From contig NC_061512.1 in assembly GCF_022539505.1 (NCBI RefSeq), positions 252,418,510 to 252,482,509 on the forward strand: a stretch of DNA of 64,000 bases, written 5' to 3'. The translations under genes and the position numbers were made by a program. Source of the DNA: Lolium rigidum. Its lineage: Eukaryota > Streptophyta > Magnoliopsida > Poales > Poaceae. Positions within the stretch are counted from its first letter, which is position 1; the number at the start of each line of letters is the position of its first letter. Shown here piece after piece: positions 1 through 11,275 of this stretch. Under the pieces are notes generated by a model. The model did not search any database, was not told the DNA's origin, and saw nothing but the letters and a program-made list of their open reading frames with translations.

Positions 1-408
1 AAACACTTGTGTGAACTGTGCATTGATTCCTACATACTTGCATATTGTACTTGTTATATTACTCTATGTTGACAACTATCCATGAGATATACATGTTACA
101 AGTTGAAAGCAACCGCTGAAACTTAATCTTCCTCTGTGTTGCTTCAATACCTTTACTTTGAATTATTGCTTTATGAGTTAACTCTTATGCAAGACTTATT
201 GATGCTTGTCTTGAAGTACTATTCATGAAAAGTCTTTGCTATATGATTCATTTGTTTACTCATGTCATATACATTGTTTTGATCGCTGCATTCACTACAT
301 ATGCTTACAAATAGTATGATCAAGGTTATGATGGCATGTCACTCCAGAAATTATCTTTGTTTATCGTTTACCTGCTCGGGACGAGCAGGAACTAAGCTTG
401 GGGATGCT
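1..408 (+). mobile_element. Element A: 3' internal tail of a Gypsy retrotransposon
   Basis: Non-coding internal sequence just upstream of the LTR that starts at 409. It is nearly the same, base for base, as 9283-9687, which precedes a related LTR. The last bases before the LTR (AAGCTTGGGGATGC) form a short purine-rich tract that could prime plus-strand synthesis. No ORF here is supported. The rest of element A lies left of the window. Confidence 0.8.
371..389 (+). repeat. Hairpin before the polypurine tract of element A
   Basis: CCTGCTCG-GGA-CGAGCAGG is a perfect 8-bp stem with a 3-base loop, ending 19 bases before the LTR. The same hairpin occurs at 9651-9669 before the LTR of element C, so it is a conserved part of this family and not chance. 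Confidence 0.7.
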
Positions 409-2111
409 GATACGTCTCCGACGTATCGATAATTTCTTATGTTCCATGCCACATTATTGATGATATCTACATGTTTTATGCACACTTTATGTCATATTCG
501 TGCATTTTCCGGAACTAACCTATTAACAAGATGCCGAAGTGGCGATTCTTTGTTCTGCTTGTTTTTGGTTTCAGAAATCCTAGTAAGGAAATATTCTCGG
601 AATTGGACGAAATCGACGCCCAGGGTCCTATTTTGCCACGAAGCTTCCAGAAGACCGAAGAGGAGACGAAGTGGGGCCACGAGGTGGCCAAACCATAGGG
701 CGGCGCGGCCCAAGCCTCGGCCGCGCCGACCTATGGTGTGGGCCCTCGTGACGCCCCTCGACCTGCCCTTCCGCCTACAAATAGCCTTCGTCGCGAAACC
801 CCCGATGCCGAGAGCCACGATACGGAAAACCTTCCGCAGCCGCCGCCATCGCGAAGCCAAGATCCGGGGGACGGGACTCTCTGTTCCGGCACGCCGCCGG
901 GACGGGGAAGTGCCCCGGAAGGCTCCTCCATCGACACCACCGCCATCTCCATCAACGCTGCTGTCTCCCATGAGGAGGGAGTAGTTCTCCATCGAGGCTC
1001 GGGGCTGTACCGGTAGCTATGTGGTTAATCTCTCTCCTATGTACTTCAATACAATAATCTCATGAGCTGCCTTACATGATTGAGATTCATATGATGATGC
1101 TTGTAATCTAGATGTCGTTATGCTAGTCAAGTGAGTTTTACTTATGTGATCTCCGGAGACTCCTTGTCCCACGTGTGTAAAGGTGACAGTGTGTGCACCG
1201 TGTGGGTCTCTTAGGCTATATTTCACAGAATACTTATTCATCGTTATGAATGGCATAATGAAGTGCTTATTTATATCTCTTTATGATTGCAATGTGTTTT
1301 GTATCACAATTCAACTATGTGCTACTCTAGTGATGTTATTAAAGTAGTTTTATTCCTCCTGCACGGTGTAATGGTGACAGTGTGTGCATCCGTGTTAGTA
1401 CTTGGCATAGGCTATGATTGTGATCTCTTGTAGACTACGAAGTTAACTATTGCTATGATGGTATTGATGTGATCTATGCCTCCTTTCGTAGCGTGAAGGT
1501 GACAGTGTGCATGCTACGTTAGTACTTGGTTTAGTTGTGTTGATCTGTCATGCACTCTAAGGTTATTTAAATATGAACATTGAATATTGTGGAGCTTGTT
1601 AACTCCGGCATTGAGGGTTCGTGTAATCCTACGCAATTAGTGGTGTTCATCATCCAACAAAAGAGTGTAGAGTCTAGCATCTATCTATTTATTCTGTTAT
1701 GTGATCAAAGTTGAGAGTGTCCACTAGTGAAAGTCTAATCCCTAGGCCTTGTTCCTAAATACTGTTATCGCTGCTTGTTTACTGTTTTACTGCGTTTCTA
1801 CTGCCTGCAATATTACCACCAGTCCTGGACAACAAAGCACTTTTCTGGTGCCGTTGCTACTATTTATTCATACCACCTGTATTTCACTATCTCTTCGCCG
1901 AACTAGTGCACCTATTACGTGTGTTGGGGACACAAGAGACTTCTTGCTTTGTGGTTGCAGGGTTGCATGAGAGGGATATCTTTGACCTCTTCCTCCCTGA
2001 GATCGATAAACCTTGGGTGATCCACTTAAGGGAAACTTGCTGCTGTTCTACAAACCTCTGCTCTTGGAGGCCCAACACTGTCTACAAGAATAGAAGCTCC
2101 CGTAGACATCA
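409..2111 (+). mobile_element. Element A: 3' LTR (about 1.7 kb, Gypsy)
   Basis: Begins TGATACGTCTCC and ends GTAGACATCA, giving the TG...CA ends of an LTR. The start and end match, from memory, a very abundant Triticeae Gypsy LTR class (Athila-like; Sabrina/WHAM/Egug type, family name not certain). It contains three imperfect copies of GGTGACAGTGTGTGCA near 1182, 1373 and 1498. A possible TATA-like element is TACAAATAG at about 776. Directly after the last A (2111) the sequence becomes mid-pol coding sequence of element B, so this LTR marks the 3' end of an insertion. The expected 5-bp target duplication would be 2112-2116 (TATAT), but its partner is outside the window. Confidence 0.75.
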
Positions 2112-3326
2112 TATATCCTAAGGAAAGAAATACCCGAAGATCCAGTTGAAGCAAGGCGAGTTATTCGACGATCCAAAGCCTTCACAGTGGTCAAAGGGGA
2201 GCTATACAAACGAAGTATTTCGGGCGTGCTGCAGAGGTGCGTCACACCCAAAGAAGGAAGAATTATTTTAAAGGAAGTACACGAAGGAATATGTGGTCAC
2301 CACGCAAGCAGTCGAGCTATTGCAGCCAAGGTCTTTCGGGCTGGATTTTACTGGTTGTCAACAATTGAGGACGCAAAAGAGATAGTACGAACCTGCGACG
2401 CGTGCCAAAGATTTGCCGCAAAACCCCACTCTCCGGCGGAAGAGCTGATGCCAATACCATTGTCTTGGCCGTTTGCCCAATGGGGACTCGATATGGTGGG
2501 AAAATTGCATAAGGCTTCGCCAGGAGGATACGAGTACATGTTGGTCGCTGTCGATAAGTTCACCAAGTGGATAGAAGCAAAGCCGATAAATTCACCAGAT
2601 GGAGAATCAGCAGTCAAATTCGTAAAGGGCATCGTTTTTCGATTTGGAGTACCTCACAGCATCGTCACAGACAATGGTAGTAACTTTACGTCCAAGGAAT
2701 TCAAGGAATACTGCGCGGAAGTGGGCATCAAATTGCACTTTGCGTCAGTTGGGCACCCGCAAACCAATGGCCAAGTCGAGAAAGCCAATGGTATCATCAC
2801 CAACGGTATTAAAAAGCGTCTGCTGGGACCAGTTGAAAAGGCTCGACATACTTGGCCAGAAGAATTGCCAAGTGTTTTGTGGAGTATCCGAACGACACCA
2901 AATACGGCAACACAAGAAACTCCGTTCTTCCTCGTCCACGGAGCTGAGGCAGTACTGCCAATCGAGATAGAGCATGATTCTCCAAGAGTGACGGAGTATG
3001 ACGAGGAAACTTCGAGAAAGGCTTTGGAGGACGACGTCGATGCACTCGATGAAGCTCGAGATGAAGTACTTTCACGAGTTACCAAGTACCAGCAGGACCT
3101 CAAAAACTACCACAGTCGACGGTTGAGGCCAAGATCTTTCCAGGTTGGAGATTTGGTCCTACGGCTAAATCAAAAAAGTACTGAAAAGCTCGAGTCGCCA
3201 TGGCTAGGCCCTTACGTCGTCACAGAAGTAATCGAAGGAGGTTCATACAGGATCAAGGACAAGAAGACAGGGGTTCCCGAGAAAAACCCGTGGAACGTGG
3301 CGCAGCTCAGGCGATTCTACGCCTAG
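2112..3326 (+). CDS. Gypsy pol fragment: RNase H end and integrase (5' cut by insertion)
   Basis: An open frame runs from the junction at 2112 to the stop at 3326 without a break, so the true start lies upstream of the inserted element A; the GTG at 2187 is only an internal codon. The first 25 codons resemble the linker after RNase H. Then comes an HHCC zinc-binding segment ending CDACQRF, and the integrase core with the DD35E triad: Asp at 2490 (GLDMVG), Asp at 2670 (VTDNGS) and Glu at 2778 (GQVEKANG), with 35 residues between the last two. The C-terminal part ends with the typical GPYVV...GSYRI...NPWNVAQLRRFY pattern. All three catalytic residues are present, but the gene is separated from its 5' half. 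Role when intact: integration of element cDNA into nuclear DNA. Confidence 0.9.
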   Translation, partial: YILRKEIPEDPVEARRVIRRSKAFTVVKGELYKRSISGVLQRCVTPKEGRIILKEVHEGICGHHASSRAIAAKVFRAGFYWLSTIEDAKEIVRTCDACQRFAAKPHSPAEELMPIPLSWPFAQWGLDMVGKLHKASPGGYEYMLVAVDKFTKWIEAKPINSPDGESAVKFVKGIVFRFGVPHSIVTDNGSNFTSKEFKEYCAEVGIKLHFASVGHPQTNGQVEKANGIITNGIKKRLLGPVEKARHTWPEELPSVLWSIRTTPNTATQETPFFLVHGAEAVLPIEIEHDSPRVTEYDEETSRKALEDDVDALDEARDEVLSRVTKYQQDLKNYHSRRLRPRSFQVGDLVLRLNQKSTEKLESPWLGPYVVTEVIEGGSYRIKDKKTGVPEKNPWNVAQLRRFYA

Positions 3327-3842
3327 AGTCGAAATATAGTCCTACTCTGTAAAAATACAATGTACTGAAACGCCCGCGAGTTTTCAGACGCACTCTTTTC
3401 CTTTTCAGGGCACCGAGTGGGGCTGGAAAGGTTTTTAATGAGGCGGGCTCGCGGTGCTGCAATATAATAAAGATAGTGGAGATATACTTCTTGTTTTTCG
3501 ACATAATCGGGGGCTAAATGCCTTCAAGGTTACAAGATATACACAATATAGATGAACTAGACTTACAAAAATATTTCGCCTTGGTACAGAATACCTCGCC
3601 AAATAGACAATCAGGGGCTAACACCCATAAAGATAGTATACTCATCAAAATTCTATTGCTTTGGCCTAAAAACCTCGCAACAAAAATATAGAACGTCGCC
3701 ACCAAGACACTCGGGGGCTTGACGATCAAAACCAGAAAAAATATAAATATACATAGTTGGCAGCTTTACAATATAGATCATGTTTACAAATACACAAAGA
3801 CGCATCAATGGAGAAAATATAGCAAGAAAAAGGAAAAAACCC

Positions 3843-6800
3843 TCAGCGGGTACTTAGCACATGGTCTATGGTTATTCGCTCATTGGAAGGACGAGTACTA
3901 TGCTCGGCATAGCTACCCTTCACAAAGAACTCAACATCCATCCGAAGAAGTTCATCCATCATATCTTCGGCTACAGGAGTCACAAGATCATCAATCTTGC
4001 CCATGTTTCTCTTCTTTTTTGACATCTTAGCCAGGCACTTGGATACAATTTGATTCATGGGCAATTTTGGATAGCAAATCTTTATCATCATCATAGCAAA
4101 TCTTGCGCCAGCAGAGAGTTGAGCTCGCACGAAGCCATGGATTCGAGGAGCATCTCGAAATTTCTCCATCAAAGCAGGAAGAGTTTCTGGCATCTTGTTG
4201 CGCGGGAACATGGTTCCATACACTAAAAACAAGGTCTTTGTACAAAAGTCGAGGAAATCACGGACCTGAGCCGCGCGATCTTGGAACCTGACAATTTGGT
4301 GGGTACGCTCAGGGGTAACCCAAAAGTTAGAACCATGTTGTGCAGCAAGTCTGAGTAGAACACTGGCTCGAGCTTCAACGCGTTGATCTTCGGCAGCAGT
4401 ATCCAAAAAAGAACCTGGTTCAACAGAGGAAATATTAAGGGAAAATAGCAGGAATTACATCAAGTATGGTTATGCATAGGAAGCATACCTGTCATGTCCA
4501 GACTGGCGTCACTCATTAGTTGAAGCATATAATTTTCTCGAGAAGAAGCTTCGGTAGCCTCAGCAACCGCAGCATCCTTTGCAGCAATGGCATCTTGAGC
4601 CTGTTGAAGAGCAATTTTTTCCCTCTCCGAAGATCTTCGCGACTGTTCCATTAGCACAAGCATTTGTTTTTTCATGGATTGGAGTTGTTGCCGAAGTTCT
4701 TGCAAATCTTGCGACAAGTGTTTACTTGAAGAACCTTCGATAAGGCTATTATCGACAAGGGTTTTCTTCGAGAAGGAAGAAGCAGGCGAAGTATCGGCAG
4801 AACAAGGACTGGCGGAGTAGTTATCAAATATCAACTGGAAAAGAAAGTCTCGGTATCAATGATAAGGCAAAATAGAATTTCATTGAGCTTCAGGAAATTT
4901 ACAAAGATATTACAGGAGGAGTTCTTCAAAAGGATTACTACGACTATTGTCGCCAAAACTGCTGTGGCGACAAGATCTAAAGAAACAGAAAATAAAAAAA
5001 GAAGGGGCATTCAACTAGACCTCCGGCTTCGACGAGCTAGGAGTCGAAGTTGGCTTGATCCCGAGATAGGCCAAGATCTTCTTCATGTTGGGCTTTGCCG
5101 CCCTGATCAGCGATCGCCATTTTGTGGTCTCCATCTGTTCTGTGTCGCCTACTTTCGTCCAGTCGATAGTTTGCTGGCTGTCAGCGACCAAGGCGACAGT
5201 GCTTTCGACAGCAATCTTCATGTTTTCTTGGCGCATCTTCAGTCCAAGATCTTCTGGTGGATTGAAGTCCTTGGCAAGAGCAAGAAAAGTCTTGGGTTCC
5301 GTTTTCTTCGGGAAGAAGTAGGGGAACAGCCGTGACAATCCTGCGTCAGCCTGTTCAATACCTTCACGAGTTTCTGTTCCATGAAACTCAAGGACAGAGA
5401 GTGCGTTGAGAAGAGGATCGTTGTCGGGATCTTCAAGCTCAAATTCTTGGTTTGTTTTACCTGTCGAAGAAAATATATGTTGGTCGACAAGCAAGTAAAG
5501 AAAAGTAAGTCTAAAGAGGACAGAATAGATCGACAAACTTACCGACAAAGCGCCGATTCTGCGAGTTTAAGGGCTTGATGATCGATTTTTCACGAGCAGC
5601 CTGTGCGGCCTTGTGCTCGTTCAAAGAAGTTTCGGCAGCATGAAGCCTTTTCTGCAGATCTCCGACACCAGCAGCTTCTGCCTTGGCCTTCTCAGCCTCT
5701 GCTTTAGCTTTGCCAGCATCAAGTTCGGCCTTCTTGCGAGCCGCCTCACTTTGCTCTAATTTCTGAGCAAGCGTTTCGGCAAGTTTGTTGGCCTCTGCAA
5801 TTTTTCTGCCAAAATAGTCAAAAATAGTCAACATATCAATAACACAGGAGCAAGAAGCCATGAACAAAAGCAAGCAGGGAGTCATTACCTTCGGTCTTGC
5901 TGGCGTACTCGCGATACCCAATGAATTGGGCACCGATGCGAATAAGTTCTTTGATCATGGGCTGTCAAAGAAGGAAAAGAAAAAAAAAGAGCATAGGTAT
6001 GAGAAAAAACACGACGGCACAAAGGAGCAAATAAAGAAAATATAGATAATGACAAGAAAGAAATTACGGACTTACATCATCCAAAAGAGGACTCGAGGAG
6101 CTACCCAATTGCAGGGTAGGCTCCGTGATTGTTTCAACCCTTGTCCTTTTTGGTGAAGGGACAAGGGGGCTTGAAGGAGGAGTAGGAGCGTCGAGGTTTT
6201 GTTGAGGAGGCGAAGATTCTTCTCCTTCAACGTGCACCTCGGAAACAACCAGAGTGTGCGACGTACTCGTTCGAGCAGTCGCATCAAAAGCTTGTACTTC
6301 TTCCTCGTCATCACTACGATTAAGTGGCGGCAGCATAAAAAGCAAGATAGACAAAAATCTTCGAGTGCAAAAATAAAGGGAAATAAAAGGTGACTTACGA
6401 GCTGATGAGGGCCTCAAGGTATGGATCATAAGCTGCCTTCTGACGTGAAGGAGCAGCTTCTTCGGCTTTGGAGGTGCCGGAATCTTCGACATCAGCCCTT
6501 TTCCTTTTGTTCCTTGGAGAAACAGCAGGAGGAGGAGACTGTGCCGACGTGGTACCCTCCGATTCAGCTTCCTTTTCAGAAGAACCTGCAGATTTTCGAG
6601 AACCTGCGGGTTCACTATCAGGGACATGAGCATCTTGGTTGTCTTCATTGACAACAGCACGTTCTTCGACTTCCCCACCTTCAGGAAGGGGAGGAAGCGA
6701 GACAAGATCTGGATGGTTCTATATGAAAACAAGGGGAGATGTCAACAAAAGAGATATGCAAAGGATGGCAAATCAAAATGAGTAAAGTCGACAAAAGGTT

Positions 6801-7741
6801 ACCTCGGGGAGCGCATTGGTGGCGCTGAATGGTTTTACGCGACAAGAAGAAGGGACAGGATCTTTTTTGCTGAGGGAGGAGATTTTCCGGACAAGCTTTT
6901 CTAAATCCTTGACCTCTAAATCCGCAGACAACCGATCTGTATCCTTGTCGCCAGCATACTTCCAGAGAGGGTATTTGCGAGCCTGAAGGGGCTGCACTCT
7001 GATTCTAAGGAAATACGCCGTGATTTGGATACCTGACAGCTCTTTGCCGCGAGTGTTTTGCAACTCGTGCATGCGAGTCATCAGTGCCTCTGTCGATATT
7101 TATTCTTCCTCGGTGGCCTCTGCATCCCAGGAGCGGCGGCGATAGATTTTCTCGGCACCGTCGAAAGGAGGAATGTTGTCTTCAGCGCATCCATGGTTCT
7201 CCTCCTGAATGTACAGCCACTTCTTGCGCCACCCTTGAACTGAGTCAGGGAATTTGACGTCGAAGTAATCGACTTCGGGGCGAACGGAGATAACAACGCC
7301 GCCTATATTATAAGCGATATTGGGAGAGCCATTGCGGCGACAAAAGAAAATGCGCTTCCATAGCGCCCAGTTAGGCTGGACGCCAAGGAAGGCCTCGCAG
7401 AGGGTGATGAAAATGGAAATGTGGAGGATAGAATTGGGCGTGAGGTGGTGAAGTTGCAGACCATAAACGAAAAGCAATCCTCGAAGGAAAGGATGAATGG
7501 GGGCAGAAAGGCCGCGGATGAGATGGTCGATAAAACTTACCCGATACCCCATTGGAGGGGTTGGGTAGCTTTCTTCACTAGGGAAGCACAGCGCCTTGGG
7601 CTTCTTGCTGATCCCCAGTTTTTTCAAGAGGTTGATGTCCTGGGTGGAGATCTTGGACCTCTCCCACTCCGCGCTTCCCAGATCTACGGCAGCCATCGAC
7701 GATTGCGGCGTGCTGTGTTTGGTCAACCTACGCGGTGGCAT
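3843..7741 (-). pseudogene. Antisense multi-exon ORF of the Tat-like element
   Basis: A chain of minus-strand open segments looks like one spliced gene reading towards pol: N-terminal segment 7741-7100 continuing in frame to about 6785, an acidic Ser/Pro-rich segment about 6720-6400, another about 6320-6080, a short exon about 5960-5890, a Lys/Ala/Glu-rich coiled coil about 5810-5540, a segment ending with a stop at 5015, then a further coiled coil (4834-4490) and a final segment with a stop at 3843. The N-terminal segment looks like the PF04195 'putative gypsy type transposon' family. An in-frame TAA at 7100 interrupts the first segment; the same frame is open again on the other side with typical family sequence, so this is a nonsense mutation. 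Exon borders were only judged by eye. Function of the family is unknown. Confidence 0.6.
7100..7741 (-). CDS. PF04195-like N-terminal segment, ends at a premature stop
   Basis: The ATG at 7741 begins MPPRRLTKHS. The segment carries the patterns PMGYRVSFIDHLIRGLSAPI, HPFLRGLLFVYGLQLHHLTP and FFCRRNGSPN, which I recognise as the globular domain of the antisense protein of Tat-type Gypsy elements (Pfam PF04195 type). It stops after ATEEE at 7100, but the frame resumes with TEALMTRMHELQNTRGKELSG, so the stop is probably a mutation. It may not give a working protein. Known biology of this domain is poor; it is not a proven transposase despite the Pfam name. Confidence 0.6.
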   Translation of the reverse strand: MPPRRLTKHSTPQSSMAAVDLGSAEWERSKISTQDINLLKKLGISKKPKALCFPSEESYPTPPMGYRVSFIDHLIRGLSAPIHPFLRGLLFVYGLQLHHLTPNSILHISIFITLCEAFLGVQPNWALWKRIFFCRRNGSPNIAYNIGGVVISVRPEVDYFDVKFPDSVQGWRKKWLYIQEENHGCAEDNIPPFDGAEKIYRRRSWDAEATEEE

Positions 7742-8170
7742 TAACAATGGCGCAGGAATGCAGCTTGGAGAAGATGAGCTCAGGGAGTTGTGGGGCGCAG
7801 GAGGAAGTTTTGCAGAGGAGAGCAGGAGAACGGCGCGAGCGGAAGTGCTCGAGGAAGAAGAAGGGGATCTTATATAGAGGTGCGGTGAAGCGGCGGACCG
7901 TTGGATGGAAAAAGTGTGCGGCAGATGATAACCACGTTGAACAGGGGTAAAAAATTATTTTAACCTTGGAGAAGTTACAGTACGTGCGCCAGGAAAAGCG
8001 GAGGACATGTGTCCCCCACTTGCACGACGTGTCAAGATAATGAACTAGCCCCAATTACCATTATCCTTGTACAATATAGAAATTCATACAAAGAAATATA
8101 GAGAAGTTTTAAGTTGTCGAGTAAAAATAAACAGTGGAGATTTTCCCTGACTCTGCGATTCAAGCAAAAT

Positions 8171-8182
8171 CTCGGGGGCTAC
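8171..8182 (+). other. Polypurine tract of element B
   Basis: CTCGGGGGCTAC lies immediately before the 3' LTR start at 8183, the position where plus-strand DNA synthesis is primed in LTR elements. The run of Gs is the supporting sign. Confidence 0.6.
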
Positions 8183-8568
8183 TGACATAGGCATCCCCAA
8201 TGGGTCTGCCGAAGATAGTACCCTGGGTTTATTGAAGGCCCACAACCCGAAGAATATGAAGATTCGGAAGCCCAAGTTGATATTAAGGAAAGTTAGAATT
8301 GTAATAGAGGTGGTGTTTGTAATCTTGCGGGATGAGTTGTAAACCTTCCCGGACTTTGTAACTTGTACAACACGAATCCCTCGGCTCCACCTCCTATATA
8401 AGGGGGAGTCGAGGGACAAAGAAAGTATCGAATCATTGTCTCTCAAACCCTAGTTTTCATAATCGTCGAGTACTTTTCGGCTGAAACCTTCGAGATCTAC
8501 TTGCCCTCTACTTCCAACGAAACCCTAGTCTACAACCCGTAGGCATTGACAAGTTAATCCCTTGTCAG
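8183..8568 (+). mobile_element. Element B: 3' LTR (386 bp)
   Basis: Starts TGACATAGGCATCC and ends CCCTTGTCA. It has a clear core promoter (CTATATAAG at 8394). After 8568 the sequence switches to the internal tail of element C; the predicted 5-bp target duplication is GTATT at 8569-8573, with its partner left of the window. The start and end match a common Triticeae Gypsy LTR by memory; family name not claimed. Confidence 0.8.
8394..8402 (+). promoter_or_regulatory. TATA box in the LTR of element B
   Basis: CTATATAAG followed by GGGGAGTCGAGG. It sits about 210 bp into the LTR, where the U3/R border would be expected. Confidence 0.65.
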
Positions 8569-9687
8569 TATTGAATATGTACTTATGCACTTTATCTCTT
8601 ATTAAGTTGCTTGTTGTGCGATAACCATGTTCCTGGGGACGCCATCAACTACTCTTTGTTGAATATCATGTGAGTTGCTATGCATATCCGTCTTGTCTGA
8701 AGTAAGGGCGATTTACCATGAGTTGAATGGTTTGAGCATGCATACTCGTTAGAGAAGAACATTGGGCCGCTAACTAAAGCCATGATCCATGGTGGAAGTT
8801 TCAGTTTTGGACAAATATCCTCAATCTCATATGAGAAAATTAATAATTGTTGAATGCTTAAGCATTAAAGAGGAGTCCATTATCTGTTGTCTATGTTGTC
8901 CCGGTATGGATGTCTAAGTTGAGAATAATCAAAAGCGAGAAATCCAATGCGAGCTTTCTCCTTAGACCTTTGTACAGGCGGCATAGAGGTACCCCTTTGT
9001 GACACTTGGTTAAAACATATGTATTGCGGTGATAATCCGGGTAATCCGAGCTAATTAGGACAAGGTGCGGGCACTATTAGTATACTATGCATGAGGCTTG
9101 CAACTTGTAGGATATAATTTACATAACACATATGCTTTATTACTACCGTTGACAAAATTGTTTCTTGTTTTCAAAACCAAAGCTCTAGCACAAATATAGC
9201 AATCAATGCTTCCCTCTGCGAAGGGCCTTTCTTTTACTTTTATGTTGAGTCAGTTCACCTATTTCTCTCCATCTCAAGAAGCAAACACTTGTGTGAACTG
9301 TGCATTGATTCCTACATACTTGCATATTGCACTTGTTATATTACTTTACATTGACAATATCCATGAGATATACATGTTACAAGATGAAAGCAACCGCTGA
9401 AACTTAATCTTCCTTTGTGTTGCTTCAATACCTCTACTTTGAATTATTGCTTTATGAGTTAACTCTTATGCAAGACTCATTGATGCTTGTCTTGAAGTAC
9501 TATTCATGAAAAGTCTTTGCTATATGATTCATTTGTTTACTCATGTCATTTACCATTGTTTGGATCGTTGCATTCATTACATGTGCTTACAATAGTATGA
9601 TCAAGGTTATGATGGCATGTCACTCCAGAAATTATCTTTGTTATCGTTTACCTGCTCGGGACGAGCAGGAACTAAGCTTGGGGATGC
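8569..9687 (+). mobile_element. Element C: 3' internal tail of a Gypsy retrotransposon
   Basis: Non-coding sequence upstream of the LTR at 9688. Its last 405 bases (9283-9687) closely match the tail of element A at 1-408. It is interrupted on its left side by element B at 8568/8569. I see no supported gene in it. Confidence 0.75.
9651..9669 (+). repeat. Hairpin before the polypurine tract of element C
   Basis: Second copy of CCTGCTCG-GGA-CGAGCAGG, again 18-19 bases before the LTR start. Confidence 0.7.
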
Positions 9688-11275
9688 TGATACGTCTCCG
9701 ATGTATCGATAATTTCTTATGTTCCATGCCACATTATTGATGATATCTACATGTTTTATGCATACTTTATGTCATATTTATGCATTTTCCGGCACTAACC
9801 TATTAACAAGATGCCGAAGAGCCGATTCTTTGTTCTGCTTGTTTTTGGTTTCGAAATCCTAGTAAGGAAATATTCTCGGAATTGGACGAAATCAACGCCC
9901 AGGGGCCTATTTTCACACGAAGCTTCCAGAAGACCGAAGATGATACGAAGTGGGGCCACGAGGTGGCCAAACACTAGGGCGGCGCGGCCTGGCCCTTGGC
10001 CGCGCCGGCCTGTTGTGTGGGGCCCTCGTGTGGCCCCCTGACCTATCTCATCCGCCTACTTAAAGCCTTCGTCGCGAAACCCCCAGTACCGAGAGCCACG
10101 ATACGGAAAACCTTCCAGAGACGCCGCCGCCAATCCCATCTCGGGGATTCAGGAGATCGCCTCCGGCACCCTGCCGGAGAGGGGAATCATCTCCCGGAGG
10201 ACTCTTCACCGCCATGGTCGCCTCCGGAGTGATGAGTGAGTAGTTCACCCCTGGACTATGGGTCCATAGCAGTAGCTAGATGGGCGTCTTCTCCTAATTA
10301 TGCTTCGTTGTCGGGTCTTGTGAGCTGCCTAACATGATCAAGATCATCTATCTGTAATGCTATATGTTGTGTTTGTTGGGATCCGATGGATAGAGAATAC
10401 TATGTTATGTTGACTATCAATCTATTACCTATGTGTTGTTTATGATCTTGCATGCTCTCCGTTATTAGTAGAGGCTCTGGCCAAGTTTTTACTCTTAACT
10501 CCAAGAGGGAGTATTTATGCTCGATAGTGGGTTCATGCCTCCATTAAATCTGGGACAGTGACAGAAAGTTCTAAGGTTGTGGATGTGCTGTTGCCACTAG
10601 GGATAAAACATCGATGCTATGTCCGAGGATGTAGTTATTGATTACATTACGCACCATACTTAATGCAATTATCTGTTGTTTGCAACTTAATACTGGAAGG
10701 GGTTCGGATGATAACCTGAAGGTGGACTTTTTAGGCATAGATGCATGCTGGATAGCGGTCTATGTACTTTGTCGTAATGCCCAATTAAATCTCACTATAT
10801 TCATCATATCATGTATGTGCATGGTCATGCCCTCTCTATTTGTCAATTGCCCAACTGTAATTTGTTCACCCAACATGCTATTTATCTTATGGGAGAGACA
10901 CCTCTAGTGAACTGTGGACCCCGGTCCATTCTTTTATATCGAATACAATCTACTGCAATACTTGTTCTACTGTTTTCTGCAAACAATCATCATCCACACT
11001 ATACATCTAATCCTTTGTTACAGCAAGCCGATGAGATTGACAACCTCACTGTTTCGTTGGGGCAAAGTACTTTGGTTGTGTTGTGCAGGTTCCACGTTGG
11101 CGCCGGAATCCCTAGTGTTGCGCCGCACTACATCTCGCCGCCATCAACCTTCAACGTGCTTCTTGGCTCCTACTGGTTCGATAAACCTTGGTTTCTTACT
11201 GAGGGAAAACTTGCCGCTGTACGCATCACACCTTCCTCTTGGGGTTCCCAACGGACGCGTGCTGTACGCGTATCA
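9688..11275 (+). mobile_element. Element C: 3' LTR (about 1.6 kb, Gypsy)
   Basis: Begins TGATACGTCTCC like element A and ends GTACGCGTATCA. The first 500-600 bp are similar to the LTR of A, after which the two LTRs become different, with only a short stretch of likeness near the end (GATAAACCTTGG...AGGGAAAACTTGC). They are therefore related subfamilies. A TATA-like TACTTAAAG occurs near 10055. The host flank begins at 11276 (possible target duplication ATGTC; partner not in window). Confidence 0.75.

Larger units (their letters stand above)
2112..8568 (+). mobile_element. Element B: Tat-like Gypsy retrotransposon, 3' two-thirds
   Basis: Plus-strand pol (integrase) at 2112-3326, then a long region with a minus-strand spliced ORF (3843-7741), then a polypurine tract and a short 3' LTR (8183-8568). 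A large antisense ORF between pol and the 3' LTR is a known feature of some Tat-lineage plant elements such as Grande. The 5' part (5' LTR, gag, protease, reverse transcriptase) is not in the window because element A is inserted in pol at 2111/2112. 3327-3842 and 7750-8170 are non-coding internal sequence. Confidence 0.75.

Noticed and set aside
1846..1860. TGGTGCCGTTGCTAC looks like a tRNA-Asp primer binding site
   Set aside because: It lies inside LTR A, whose end is at 2111 (GTAGACATCA). Sequence after 1860 still belongs to the LTR by memory of the family, so this is chance or LTR-internal.
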